Assembly (NCBI GenBank): GCA_031428275.1
Contig: JANPPC010000008.1
Location: 62,001 to 126,000, forward strand
Direction: 5' to 3'
DNA from: Pseudobdellovibrio sp031428275
Lineage (GTDB): Bacteria > Bdellovibrionota > Bdellovibrionia > Bdellovibrionales > Bdellovibrionaceae
Length of the DNA: 64,000 nucleotides
The notes under the pieces were generated by a model. That model was not told where the DNA came from, searched no databases, and was given only the letters and a program-made list of their open reading frames with translations. This document shows positions 35,136-43,384 of this stretch, in pieces; the stretch's first letter is position 1, and every line of letters begins with the position of its first letter. The translations under genes were made by a program, and so were the position numbers.

Positions 35136-36353
35136 TTAATTCTTCTTCAACACCGCAGCGTAGAACCCATCAAACCCGTGGATGTGCGGCCAGATGCGCT
35201 CTTCTTTTTCAAGCGTCCAATTGGCGCCCTCTGGCGAAGCTAAGAACCACTTCACTTGGTCTTCGTTTTCGCGGTGTAGAATGCTGCAAGTTGCGTAGAC
35301 CATTTTACCGCCCGGCTTACACATGCCCGAGTAGTCAGAAATAATCTCGCGCTGAAGAACAATCAAACGATCGATCTCTTCCATCGTAAGTTTCCACTTT
35401 GTATCGGGGTTACGGCGTAGAACGCCTAAGCCCGAACAAGGTACGTCAAGTAAGACGCGGTCGAAAGAATTCTCTAAGCGCTTGATGGTTTTTGATGATT
35501 CGATCACTTTGGTTTCGATGATGTCGACTCCGCCGCGGGCGGCGCGAACTTTTAGTTCTTTTAGTTTCCAGTCGTGAATATCCATCGAGATGATTTTGCC
35601 TTTGTTCTTCATTATCGCGGCCAGGTGTAGTGATTTACCACCGGCCCCGGCGCAGGCATCGACCACGCGCATGCCAGGGGCTACGTCGACTAGCGGAGCC
35701 ACTAGCTGTGAACCGGCGTCTTGGACTTCGAAGTAGCCATTACGAAAAGCTTGCGTGGTGAAAACATTTTTTCTTTTTGATAATTTAATGGTGTTCGGTA
35801 ATTGAAATTCTTTTGAAGAGACGGCTTCAGCTTCGATCTCTTCATTTTTTAATTCGGATATCAGCGGAGTCGTCTGTGCCTTTAGCGTATTCACGCGTAA
35901 AAAAACTTCAGCCGGGCGATTCAGCGCATTCATCAGCTTCGTCCATTGGTCAGTGAATTCGGCTTTGCCAAGTTCGTTCAACCAATCAGGAAATGAATTC
36001 GCAACTTCAGGCGGTTTTTCTTCTGAGTTACGCTTTTTCATTTCGTTTAAATCTAGGCGATCAAATTCTTCCCAATTCGGAAGTTCGTTCATCGATTGAA
36101 ATAAGTGCGCGGCTAAAAGATCCCAAGATTCGGCAGAGCCCGCGATGTATTCAAGTCTTCTGCGGTGACGAACGATTTCGTAAATAGATTCGGCGACAAA
36201 TTTGCGGTCGCGCGCGCCCCACTTACGATTTTTTTTAAAGATTTTCTCGATGACTTTATCGGCGTAACGTTGATCAAGAAAAATTTCATCAAGGGCTGCG
36301 ACGATTGCGTCGACTAAATGAAGGTGTAAAGGCACTGCCACGTGGTATCCCAT
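35136..36353 (-). CDS. rsmB: RsmB/NOP-family 16S rRNA (cytosine-C5) methyltransferase
   Basis: 405 residues. N-terminal NusB-like helices, then 'FEVQDAGSQLVAPLVDVAPGMRVVDACAGAGGKSLHLA' with SAM-binding 'DACAGAGGKS'. The two catalytic cysteines appear as 'LLDVPCSGLGVLRRNPD' and 'MVYATCSILHRENEDQV'. It methylates cytosine C5 in rRNA (position 967 in E. coli if truly RsmB). Could be another NOP2/Sun member; the family assignment is firm. Starts 'MGYHVAVPLHLHLV'. Confidence 0.85.
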   Translation of the reverse strand: MGYHVAVPLHLHLVDAIVAALDEIFLDQRYADKVIEKIFKKNRKWGARDRKFVAESIYEIVRHRRRLEYIAGSAESWDLLAAHLFQSMNELPNWEEFDRLDLNEMKKRNSEEKPPEVANSFPDWLNELGKAEFTDQWTKLMNALNRPAEVFLRVNTLKAQTTPLISELKNEEIEAEAVSSKEFQLPNTIKLSKRKNVFTTQAFRNGYFEVQDAGSQLVAPLVDVAPGMRVVDACAGAGGKSLHLAAIMKNKGKIISMDIHDWKLKELKVRAARGGVDIIETKVIESSKTIKRLENSFDRVLLDVPCSGLGVLRRNPDTKWKLTMEEIDRLIVLQREIISDYSGMCKPGGKMVYATCSILHRENEDQVKWFLASPEGANWTLEKEERIWPHIHGFDGFYAAVLKKN

Positions 36354-36507
36354 CGGTTGGTTATTTATAGAAACAGGAACATAAACTCTGACGCCCTTTT
36401 TAGCTAGCTAATTTCTATTCTCGGAACATGGGCTTGCAGAAACCGACCTGATTGCGTCCTAGCAGGCCTCGATTGCTTTGCAGTGTTAAAATTACCCACA
36501 GACATTT

Positions 36508-36525
36508 TGTATCTTTAAGGATACA
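36508..36525. promoter_or_regulatory. Palindrome before the toxin-antitoxin genes, candidate operator
   Basis: TGTATC and GATACA flank TTTAAG, just 6 bases before the TTG start of the toxin gene. Toxin-antitoxin operons are usually repressed by their antitoxin at such a palindrome. Confidence 0.5.
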
Positions 36526-36531
36526 TTAAGA

Positions 36532-36882
36532 TTGCGAGTTGCCTTGAACCCTAAATCAAAAGAAGTAGTTGTTTACCATCTGACGAATGGAAATAGTCCA
36601 TTCTATAATTGGTTAAAGGGATTACGTGACCAAAACGCGCGTGCGATTATACGCACCAGAATAAATAGATTAGCGATCGGAAATTTTGCGAATACGAAAT
36701 CTGTAGGAAGTGGAGTTTTCGAACTAAAGGTTGATTTTGGACCTGATTACAGAATTTATTTTGGTGAACGCAGAGGTTTTATTATTATTTTACTTTACGG
36801 TGGAGATAAATCTACGCAACAAGGTGACATTGTTAAGGCCAAAAAACTTCTTAGTATGTATTTGCAGGAACAAGGAATTTAG
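36532..36882 (+). CDS. HigB/RelE-type addiction module toxin (TIGR02683-like)
   Basis: 116 residues, TTG start with AAGGA 10 bases upstream. 'VVYHLTNGNSPFYNWLKGLRDQNARAIIRTRINRLAIGN' and 'GVFELKVDFGPDYRIYFGERRG' followed by 'ILLYGGDKSTQQGDIVKAKKLL' are the boxes of the phage-derived Gp49/HigB-like killer family. Such toxins are RelE-fold ribonucleases that cut mRNA, often at ribosomes. Toxin-first gene order with the antitoxin gene 2 bases downstream. Probably an acquired module. Confidence 0.87.
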   Translation: MRVALNPKSKEVVVYHLTNGNSPFYNWLKGLRDQNARAIIRTRINRLAIGNFANTKSVGSGVFELKVDFGPDYRIYFGERRGFIIILLYGGDKSTQQGDIVKAKKLLSMYLQEQGI

Positions 36883-36884
36883 CT

Positions 36885-37196
36885 ATGAAAAAAACAATTC
36901 CCTATACCGATTTACTAATCGAAGACTTGAAAGACCCAAAAGAGGCCGCGGCCTATTTAAATGCCAGCTTACAAGATGCCGGTGAAGATTCGGAAGAACT
37001 GTTTCTTTTAGCTTTAGGTCATGTGGCTAAAGCTTATGGAATTGCTGAAATTGCTGAAAAGACCCAGCTTGGCAGAGAAAGTTTATATAAAGCCCTATCA
37101 GCCAACGGAAATCCGAAATTAACTACGCTCATTGCATTGCTAAAAGTGATGGGGCTAAAGCTTTCGGTCTCGTTCGATAAAAAAAGAGCGTCTTAA
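36885..37196 (+). CDS. HigA-type addiction module antidote (TIGR02684-like)
   Basis: 103 residues. 'YTDLLIEDLKDPKEAAAYLNASLQD' is the typical N-terminal box of the putative addiction module antidote family. The HTH region is 'IAEIAEKTQLGRESLYKALSANGNPKLTTLIALLKVMGLKLSV'. It neutralises the toxin encoded 2 bases upstream and represses the operon. Ribosome binding site is inside the toxin gene end ('GGAATTTAGCT'). Confidence 0.88.
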   Translation: MKKTIPYTDLLIEDLKDPKEAAAYLNASLQDAGEDSEELFLLALGHVAKAYGIAEIAEKTQLGRESLYKALSANGNPKLTTLIALLKVMGLKLSVSFDKKRAS

Positions 37197-37205
37197 ATAA
37201 ATAAA

Positions 37206-37892
37206 CTAAAAAGTAAAAATCCCGCCAAGGCCCACGTATGTTCCGTTCAACTGGCCATCCGAGGTCAGCTGCAAGTGATTCTTCATGCCGCCTTCGAAGT
37301 AGAATCCTGAGTTTTCGAAAATATTAAATAAGCGTAGGCCTAGAAATAATTGGTAATCTAAGCTGACCGATGATTCGTTTTCTAGTTGTTTAAAGAAAAT
37401 TCCGGGCCCGGCTGCGGCGCCGAAATAAAGCGGAAATTTCGAACTGGCATCCGGTAGTAGAAATGCGTAAAGCAGACTTAATTTAGTAGCGCGTTTTCCG
37501 TTTGGTTCGAATTCGGTGTATGAAACTCTGATCGCTTCGTCGAATAAGCTACGAAATTCGCTAATTCGGTAAGTCATGTCGACTCCCCATTTACCGACTT
37601 TCTCTTCGTTCGGGCCGCCCCAGTTGTAGCTGTCGCTCGACATATAGTTGCTCAAGCCAAAGGTAAGATAACGCTCTTCAGGGGCTAAAGATTCAACCGA
37701 GTTTGGTTTGCGATCCGAAGAGGCTGATTGGTTATTTCCAGAATCAGTATTGCGTTCACCCATGAAATATTTAGCCGCTGCATTTCTGCCTACTTTGGGA
37801 GCGTTAGCGAACGCGGATGAAGTAAAAACAAATACAGAAATCATTGCCAAGACGCCGGCTTTCGAACCAGTCATAACAAAAGCTTTAACCAT
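37206..37892 (-). CDS. Outer-membrane beta-barrel-like hypothetical protein
   Basis: 228 residues. The signal peptide 'GVLAMISVFVFTSSAFA' ends before 'NAPKVGRN'. The remaining strands ('YLTFGLSNYMSSDSYNWG', 'EAIRVSYTEFEP', 'KFPLYFGAAAGPGIFFKQ', 'GFYFEGGMKNHLQL') end in '...VGLGGIFTF', with a terminal Phe. Looks like an OmpW-type or MipA-type small barrel. Good GGAGG ribosome binding site. Divergent from nrdR, 94 bases away. Confidence 0.68.
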   Translation of the reverse strand: MVKAFVMTGSKAGVLAMISVFVFTSSAFANAPKVGRNAAAKYFMGERNTDSGNNQSASSDRKPNSVESLAPEERYLTFGLSNYMSSDSYNWGGPNEEKVGKWGVDMTYRISEFRSLFDEAIRVSYTEFEPNGKRATKLSLLYAFLLPDASSKFPLYFGAAAGPGIFFKQLENESSVSLDYQLFLGLRLFNIFENSGFYFEGGMKNHLQLTSDGQLNGTYVGLGGIFTF

Positions 37893-37986
37893 GTTGGGCC
37901 TCCAAATATTATGCTACGCGCCAGCTATAAATTTGGCAATCAAACCAGGCGTTGACCCTGACCAAAGGCTCACCTACTTTAGCAGC

Positions 37987-38547
37987 ATGAAGTGCCCTTT
38001 CTGCGGTCATTCTGAAGATAAAGTTCTAGACACCCGAGTCCAAAAAGACACGGGTATTCGTCGTCGTCGTGAATGTTTGTCGTGTAAATCACGCTACTCA
38101 ACCTTAGAGACCGTGATGCTGAGCTACCCATCCATCATTAAAAAAGATGGCCGCCGTGAGCCTTACAATAAAGAAAAATTATTTCGTGGCTTACAAGCTG
38201 CAGTTCAAAAACGTCCCGTTAGCTCAGCCCAGCTTGAGTCTGCGGTTGAAAGAATTTCGGGTTGGTTGATGACTCGTGGTGAAGGCGAAGTTTCTTCCAA
38301 AGTCATCGGCCGCAAAGTCATGGCCGAATTAAAACAACTAGATGATGTTGCCTACGTTAGATTCGCGAGTGTATATAGAACATTCAAAGACGTGCAGGAA
38401 TTTGTAGAAAAACTTGAAGGTGATGAGCTAATTGATATGATCGATTCTGCTGGTCCTCAATTAAGTTTAACCCCCGTTTCGCCAAGGAATTTAGAAGATG
38501 AGAAGACAATCTCGGGAAATCGCCCTACAAATACTATTTCAAACTGA
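37987..38547 (+). CDS. nrdR: Transcriptional repressor NrdR
   Basis: 186 residues from ATG 37987; zinc ribbon 'MKCPFCGHSEDKVLDTRV' and 'RRRECLSCKSRYSTLE' (C3, C6, C31, C34) then the ATP-cone 'DGRREPYNKEKLFRGL...'. It represses ribonucleotide reductase genes depending on ATP/dATP. Typical NrdR is about 150 residues; here a 35-residue C-terminal tail extends into nusB (overlap 50 bases). TTGACC and TACTTT, 17 bases apart, sit 7 bases before the start, hinting at a leaderless message. Confidence 0.93.
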   Translation: MKCPFCGHSEDKVLDTRVQKDTGIRRRRECLSCKSRYSTLETVMLSYPSIIKKDGRREPYNKEKLFRGLQAAVQKRPVSSAQLESAVERISGWLMTRGEGEVSSKVIGRKVMAELKQLDDVAYVRFASVYRTFKDVQEFVEKLEGDELIDMIDSAGPQLSLTPVSPRNLEDEKTISGNRPTNTISN

Positions 38548-38899
38548 GTACGCTCCGCAAATTTCTTTTGAAGATCTTTTCTCAATTTATGATGACCAAA
38601 AAGATCGCGGAATTATAAAGTACGCCGACGATATCGTGCGCGGTGTTCAAGCTCATAAAATTAAAATTGATGAGAAAATCCAAAGCGCTAGCCGCCACTG
38701 GAAAATCGATCGTATGGGTGGAGTCGACCGCAACATCTTACGCATGGCCGTTTACGAGATGATGATGGCTTCAGAAATGATTGAGCCCAAGATCGCTATC
38801 AATGAGGCCATTGAAGTCGCAAAGGTTTTCGGAACCCAAGAAAGCCCTTCGTTCGTGAACGGAATTTTAGATCAAGTGACTCGTAACGAGCGTGGCTAA
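38498..38899 (+). CDS. nusB: Transcription antitermination protein NusB
   Basis: 133 residues. 'RRQSREIALQILFQTEY' at the N-terminus, then 'KYADDIVRGVQAH', 'KIDRMGGVDRNILRMAVYEMM' and 'AINEAIEVAKVFGTQESPSFVNGILDQV' are NusB throughout. It binds BoxA RNA with S10 to prevent premature termination on rRNA operons. Starts inside nrdR in another frame. Confidence 0.95.
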   Translation: MRRQSREIALQILFQTEYAPQISFEDLFSIYDDQKDRGIIKYADDIVRGVQAHKIKIDEKIQSASRHWKIDRMGGVDRNILRMAVYEMMMASEMIEPKIAINEAIEVAKVFGTQESPSFVNGILDQVTRNERG

Positions 38900-38901
38900 A
38901 G

Positions 38902-39339
38902 GTGATCAAACTAGACGCCGATCAGGCTTTCAGCGCAGGTGCCGAGCTTTGGATCGTCGAAGATAATTACAAAGACCACTGGTGGAACGAAATTGATTTT
39001 AGATCGGGTTTTTTACTGAGCGCGTGTCTTTATCACAATAAAAAACCACTACCGAATCAAATCATTCAATTGGTTTCAGAAACGCAGCTAAAAGCTTACA
39101 GTTTTTCTGAAGATGAAAATGTCTTACTGCTTGGATCTTCTGATCATTTCCACGCTACATGGATTTTACTTTGGAAGAATAACCCGAACGCAGTGGTTGA
39201 AAAGCTATCCGAGATCAGCCGTAATTTAAAAGTTAAAAATATTCGCTTATTTAGCTCAGATTCCCCACTGAATCAGCTTATAGCAGCCCGCCTTTCGACT
39301 AGTTTCGAGCAAATCAGTTACGTCGCGGCTACGACGTAG
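38902..39339 (+). CDS. Hypothetical protein downstream of nusB
   Basis: 145 residues, GTG start 3 bases after the nusB stop. 'AELWIVEDNYKDHWWNEID' at the N-terminus and 'VLLLGSSDHFHATWILLWKNNP', with pairs of Trp; looks like a small globular alpha/beta protein of acetyltransferase size. No motif can be matched with certainty. Co-transcribed with nrdR-nusB. Confidence 0.6.
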   Translation: MIKLDADQAFSAGAELWIVEDNYKDHWWNEIDFRSGFLLSACLYHNKKPLPNQIIQLVSETQLKAYSFSEDENVLLLGSSDHFHATWILLWKNNPNAVVEKLSEISRNLKVKNIRLFSSDSPLNQLIAARLSTSFEQISYVAATT

Positions 39340-39364
39340 AGCGATAGTTAGCTAAACTCATTTC

Positions 39365-39895
39365 ATGATTAAAAAATTAAATGAAAAAGTAGAAAAGATG
39401 TTTGACCAACCTCAACAGCTATTAGAATTCGAAGAACTTAAAAAAACTTTCCAATTAACTTCAGATAACCAGTCTTTAGAAAATATCAGTTACATTTTTG
39501 AACACGTTGTAAAAAAAGACGATATCACTTTGTTATTTACGCAATTATCTTCGTTTTTTGAAGTCGGGTTTATGATGGAGCGCACTTCATCTGAGAATTT
39601 CTATGCGGCAACTCAGATCTTTGCCTTTTCAAAGCACCTTAATCAATTAGCCGGATTAGAAACAATTCGCTTACCCGAGGTCGCTTTGTACAAAGTGATG
39701 AAAACCAGTGCAAAATCTTTTCTGACGAAATTCAATTTAGCGAATTTAGATTCAGAAAAAAAAATGACAGGATTTTTGGTGCGTTTAACGCCGTCGCACA
39801 CATTCGTCGTATTATCTTCATTAGCAGAACCTTGGTTGCAATTGCGCATTGAAAGTTTACAAAAAACTTTAATGCGTGTTCACTTTGATTCATGA
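39365..39895 (+). CDS. Hypothetical protein upstream of ppsR
   Basis: 176 residues. Helical N-terminus 'LNEKVEKMFDQPQQLLEFEELKKTF', then strands around 'TGFLVRLTPSHTFVVLSSLAEPWLQLRI'. No family recognised. Overlaps ppsR by 4 bases, therefore in the same operon. Confidence 0.6.
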   Translation: MIKKLNEKVEKMFDQPQQLLEFEELKKTFQLTSDNQSLENISYIFEHVVKKDDITLLFTQLSSFFEVGFMMERTSSENFYAATQIFAFSKHLNQLAGLETIRLPEVALYKVMKTSAKSFLTKFNLANLDSEKKMTGFLVRLTPSHTFVVLSSLAEPWLQLRIESLQKTLMRVHFDS

Positions 39896-40746
39896 GTAAC
39901 GAAACCCCACCCTCGAGCGCTTACACCATCTTTATTTTATCCGATAGCACGGGTGAAACTGCAGTCACGATGATTCGTGCAGCGCTGGTTCAGTACGCTG
40001 AAAAAGAAATTAATATTCAACGCTGCAAAAATATTAGATCAGAAGACCAGCTGCGCACAGTGATTGACGATTGCTTTGCAAAGCGCGGAATGGTGGCTTA
40101 CACATTTGCAAGCCCAGTACTACGTCAAAAAGCGGCTGAACTTTGCGTCGAGAAATCGATTCCCTCGATCGACTTTTTAGGCCCGCTGATTCAAACGCTA
40201 GATCATTTCTTCGGCGTCGCTTCTTCGAAGGAAGTAGGCGTGCTTCGCCAAACTGACGACCGCTATTTTAAACGCATCGAAGCGATCGAGTACACCGTTC
40301 GCCATGATGACGGCAAAACTTTAAACGAGCTTGATAAAGCCGATATCGTTTTAGTCGGCATCAGCCGTACAAGCAAGACTCCACTATCGATTTTTCTAAG
40401 CCATAAGGGCTGGAAGGTCGCAAATATCCCCCTGGTACCGGGTTCACCGTTACCGGAACAGTTATTTAAAATTGATCAGCGTAAAATTGTCGGCTTGATT
40501 ATCGATATTGATTCGTTACAACGAATCAGAAAAAATCGCCTCGAGAAATTCGGGCAAGACTCGGGCGGAGAGTACGCATCGATTCAACAAATTTTAAAAG
40601 AGATCGAATACGCCGAAAATTTATTTAAACAAAATAAACGCTGGCCCGTATTCAACGTCACCGAACGTGCCTTAGAAGAAACCGCCAGCGAAATCGTGCG
40701 ATTAATCGCATCGCGCATGGGTTGGCCCGAAAGCGCACTTTTCTAG
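39892..40746 (+). CDS. ppsR: Pyruvate, phosphate/water dikinase regulatory protein (DUF299)
   Basis: 284 residues. 'TIFILSDSTGETAVTMIRAAL' at the N-terminus, 'DIVLVGISRTSKTPLSIFLSHKGWKVANIPLVPG' with the P-loop-like GISRTSKT, and 'VFNVTERALEETASEIV' identify the bifunctional kinase/pyrophosphorylase. It switches PEP synthase or PPDK on and off at a Thr next to the catalytic His. The target dikinase is not in this window. Confidence 0.92.
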   Translation: MSNETPPSSAYTIFILSDSTGETAVTMIRAALVQYAEKEINIQRCKNIRSEDQLRTVIDDCFAKRGMVAYTFASPVLRQKAAELCVEKSIPSIDFLGPLIQTLDHFFGVASSKEVGVLRQTDDRYFKRIEAIEYTVRHDDGKTLNELDKADIVLVGISRTSKTPLSIFLSHKGWKVANIPLVPGSPLPEQLFKIDQRKIVGLIIDIDSLQRIRKNRLEKFGQDSGGEYASIQQILKEIEYAENLFKQNKRWPVFNVTERALEETASEIVRLIASRMGWPESALF

Positions 40747-40813
40747 TACAGACTTTGGTCGATTCTGCCCATTCGCAAAAGATTTGTTGCTCGAAATATT
40801 GTAAGCTAAACAA

Positions 40814-41113
40814 ATGAGCTTCAAGTTCGTTTTTCCCTTATATGATACCAGTGAAAATTTCACATTTGACGAATGTAATTCAAATGAAGAATTTATCGTC
40901 GAAATTGTAAGGATATTTTTTTCAGATTCAGATCTACGAGTCAAAGAAGCCGCCTTAGCTGTTTTTATGGCCTACCGCGATCACTATCCTAAGTATTTAG
41001 CCAACTTGAAACTAGAACAAATTAATTTACTTAATTCTGCAATCGAATCAGCAGAACCAAAAATTATCAAACTACGTCGAATTGCCTTAAGTGCTCTTTC
41101 AAAAGTTGCATGA
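40814..41113 (+). CDS. Small hypothetical protein, first gene of a two-gene unit
   Basis: 99 residues, acidic N-terminus ('FDECNSNEEFIVEIVRIFF') and helical C-terminus ('LKLEQINLLNSAIESAEPKIIKL'). A+T-rich. It overlaps the nucleotidyltransferase-like gene by 4 bases, a layout seen in toxin-antitoxin pairs. No homologue recognised. Confidence 0.55.
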   Translation: MSFKFVFPLYDTSENFTFDECNSNEEFIVEIVRIFFSDSDLRVKEAALAVFMAYRDHYPKYLANLKLEQINLLNSAIESAEPKIIKLRRIALSALSKVA

Positions 41114-41604
41114 TTACAAGAAACCAATACGAACAGTTTTTAATTTTCATTACGACTGATCTTGAAGATGATTGGGTCGTTATTGGCGGATCCCTGCTCG
41201 CGATACTGAATGCTGGATCACGAAATACGTCCGACATCGACATCTGCCCGCTTGGAGAATTAACCAATGAAAAAAGATTAGCGCTGATGAAATTAGCTTT
41301 AAAAGCTGGCCTATCTATAGAATCTATAAATCCTTCGGCTGATTTTTTTTTAAGACAAATACCGAACTGGAAATCTGCTTTAGTTTTTTTTAAAAGTGGG
41401 CTCAAAGGAAATATTTATCGACCATCACTTGAGCTATACCTAAAACTTAAATTAAATCGTGGTAGTGATTCAGACATTATTGACTGCGTAAGCTTTATTG
41501 AATGGCATAAGAAAAATTCACTGCCCATTGATGAACAGGCTATTAAAAATTTATTGTCGAATTATGATCTGAAAAAAACTCAGTCCATTTTAAAATCACT
41601 TTGA
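41110..41604 (+). CDS. Nucleotidyltransferase-like protein
   Basis: 164 residues. 'WVVIGGSLLAILNAGSRNTSDIDICPLGEL' holds the GG/S-x(n)-D-x-D pattern of the polymerase-beta-like nucleotidyltransferase fold (as in AbiEii and DUF6036 proteins). 'LELYLKLKLNRGSDSDIIDCVSFIEW' is the following helix with the expected Lys. Such proteins are often the toxin or antitoxin of two-gene systems. The partner overlaps by 4 bases. Function inferred only from the motif and the layout. Confidence 0.65.
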   Translation: MITRNQYEQFLIFITTDLEDDWVVIGGSLLAILNAGSRNTSDIDICPLGELTNEKRLALMKLALKAGLSIESINPSADFFLRQIPNWKSALVFFKSGLKGNIYRPSLELYLKLKLNRGSDSDIIDCVSFIEWHKKNSLPIDEQAIKNLLSNYDLKKTQSILKSL

Positions 41605-41643
41605 TAATGGTACGACGATATTGTTTCAAACTTTAACGGGCGA

Positions 41644-42540
41644 CTACGACCGCTCTTGATCCCCAGTTAATGCTTGAAATAAAATGTGTGCGGTTTCTGA
41701 AGTCTTACCGGTCGCGCGGTAGTAATACTGAAATGCCATTTTGTATTCGAAATCGGTAATACGAATGTGATTCAGACGACCGCTACGCACTTGTTTTTTA
41801 ATCGAGTGCGAAGGTAAAAAACAAATCCCTAAGCCGTATTCAATAACGCGCTTTAACGTACCCACGTTCGATGATTCGAACACGGATTGCAATGTACCTA
41901 AACGTGACTGTAATAACTTATCGAAATCAGGAAATTCGTCCGAGAAATGCACGTAGGGAATTTTTTTTATTTCTTCTAATTTAATGGTCGGCGGATAGAA
42001 TTCATCTTTGCCTGAACCCACTAACCACATTTCTTCTTGAAAAAGAACTTCTGACTTAGCGTCGGGCAAAGTTGAATTAAAATGCTTTTCGACATCGGGT
42101 AAGATTAAAACGTCTAACTTATTCGCTTTATAATCTTTAACTAAGTCTTCGCCCTTAGCGTAATCAACTTTGATTTTAAAATCCGGATTAAATTTTAACA
42201 AACGACTAACTACGGGACTCATCAAGTGAAGACCAATTGAATTTAAAGTGCCGATTCTTAATTCTCCGTGAAGTTTTGCTCCGATTGATTTGATCGAAAC
42301 TTCTGCCGTTTGCGCCAAACTTAAAATCTTTTTTGCGTGTTCGTATAAAATCTCGCCCTGAGCTGTCATTTTAATTTGTTTTGAACCACGCACGATCAGC
42401 TCAACGCCCAGATCATCTTCCATATTCTTCATCTGCTGGCTCACCGCGGGCTGAGTTAAAAAAAGCTTGTCGGCGGCGGCGGTCATGCTGCCTTCAGCTG
42501 CGACCGTGACAAAAGTCTGGAGTTGAGAAAGATTGAGCAT
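41644..42540 (-). CDS. LysR family transcriptional regulator
   Basis: 298 residues. LysR HTH 'MLNLSQLQTFVTVAAEGSMTAAADKLFLTQPAVSQQMKNMEDDLGVELIVR' in pieces, followed by a type 2 periplasmic-binding-like effector domain ('GELRIGTLNSIGLHLMSPVV'). It is divergent from the membrane protein gene at 42638, and LysR proteins usually control the divergent neighbour. Ligand unknown. Confidence 0.9.
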   Translation of the reverse strand: MLNLSQLQTFVTVAAEGSMTAAADKLFLTQPAVSQQMKNMEDDLGVELIVRGSKQIKMTAQGEILYEHAKKILSLAQTAEVSIKSIGAKLHGELRIGTLNSIGLHLMSPVVSRLLKFNPDFKIKVDYAKGEDLVKDYKANKLDVLILPDVEKHFNSTLPDAKSEVLFQEEMWLVGSGKDEFYPPTIKLEEIKKIPYVHFSDEFPDFDKLLQSRLGTLQSVFESSNVGTLKRVIEYGLGICFLPSHSIKKQVRSGRLNHIRITDFEYKMAFQYYYRATGKTSETAHILFQALTGDQERS

Positions 42541-42560
42541 ATGATCCCCTTGTTTGTTCT

Positions 42561-42589
42561 TTGTAGAAGAACCAATTTGTGACTATAAT
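42561..42589 (+). promoter_or_regulatory. Sigma-70-type promoter for the gene at 42638
   Basis: TTGTAG (-35), 17-base spacer and TATAAT (-10, perfect). Transcription would begin near 42596, giving a 42-base leader. It lies in the LysR divergent region. Confidence 0.65.
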
Positions 42590-42637
42590 ATTAGGCAGTA
42601 CAGAAATTTTTTAGTCTACATCAAAGTGAGGTCCATC

Positions 42638-43384
42638 ATGTCTAGGCCAAAGGCTTACTTCTTCTTAGTAAGTTTACTTTTTATATCGTTATTTAGCTTA
42701 TCTAGCGAAGCCCGTACTTTTAAAAATGCCTACATCTCTTTTGAAATGCTTGATACCTGGAAGTGTAATTTAGAACAAACCGAGTGGGTGTGCCGTGCCG
42801 AAGACCCTCAGGAAGCGAAAGAAGCGGTCATCATTTTAACAGCAAAAGAAAAAGGCCCGACCGATTCTTTTCCGATTTACGAAAACCACATGAATAGCCC
42901 CATTCAAACTGTTTCTAAAACGGGTCAAAATTTAACTTCATCGGTTGTCTACAAAGCACAAAACCAAAGATACAACGACCAAGTTTGGCTAGACGGTATT
43001 CACCGCGATAGCGAAGTGCAAAATTACTTCACCCGTTACGTAGCAACAATCAAAGATCAAATCGCAATCTTAGTGACGTTCACCGTGCACAACAAATTTT
43101 ACGCGAAGCACTCTACGCATTTTAACAATACGATTAAATCTTTGCGCGTAATTGCCAGTAAAGATTTGTTATCTAGGCCTGATTTAGGGCCCATCCGAGG
43201 CGCGGGCGAAACCTTAGGGGCCGGCATCGGGCAAGCTATGCCCGCCGACTTATTGGCTTCCGACGACGCCGGTTCAGATGCAAAGAAGGGCTTTTTAGGA
43301 AGTGAAACCATGCTGGGTATTGGTCTACTAATTTTTGCTGTATTGGCTTACTTAGGGTTTAAATTCTATAAAAAGAAAAATTAA
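42638..43384 (+). CDS. Exported protein with C-terminal membrane anchor
   Basis: 248 residues from ATG 42638, chosen because GAGGT lies 6 bases upstream; the longer frame lacks one. Signal peptide 'AYFFLVSLLFISLFSLSSEA', then a beta-rich domain with 'YISFEMLDTWKCNLEQTEWVCRAEDPQEA' (one disulfide). A Gly/Asp-rich linker leads to a final helix 'MLGIGLLIFAVLAYLGFKFY' plus KKKN. Probably periplasmic and anchored to the inner membrane. The fold resembles PsbP/DUF1795-like, but I am not sure. Overlaps the end of fliL by 4 bases. Confidence 0.65.
   Translation: MSRPKAYFFLVSLLFISLFSLSSEARTFKNAYISFEMLDTWKCNLEQTEWVCRAEDPQEAKEAVIILTAKEKGPTDSFPIYENHMNSPIQTVSKTGQNLTSSVVYKAQNQRYNDQVWLDGIHRDSEVQNYFTRYVATIKDQIAILVTFTVHNKFYAKHSTHFNNTIKSLRVIASKDLLSRPDLGPIRGAGETLGAGIGQAMPADLLASDDAGSDAKKGFLGSETMLGIGLLIFAVLAYLGFKFYKKKN

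Noticed and set aside
37708..37986. N-terminal extension of nrdR
   Set aside because: The conserved NrdR zinc ribbon starts at ATG 37987; the extension runs antisense to the barrel gene.
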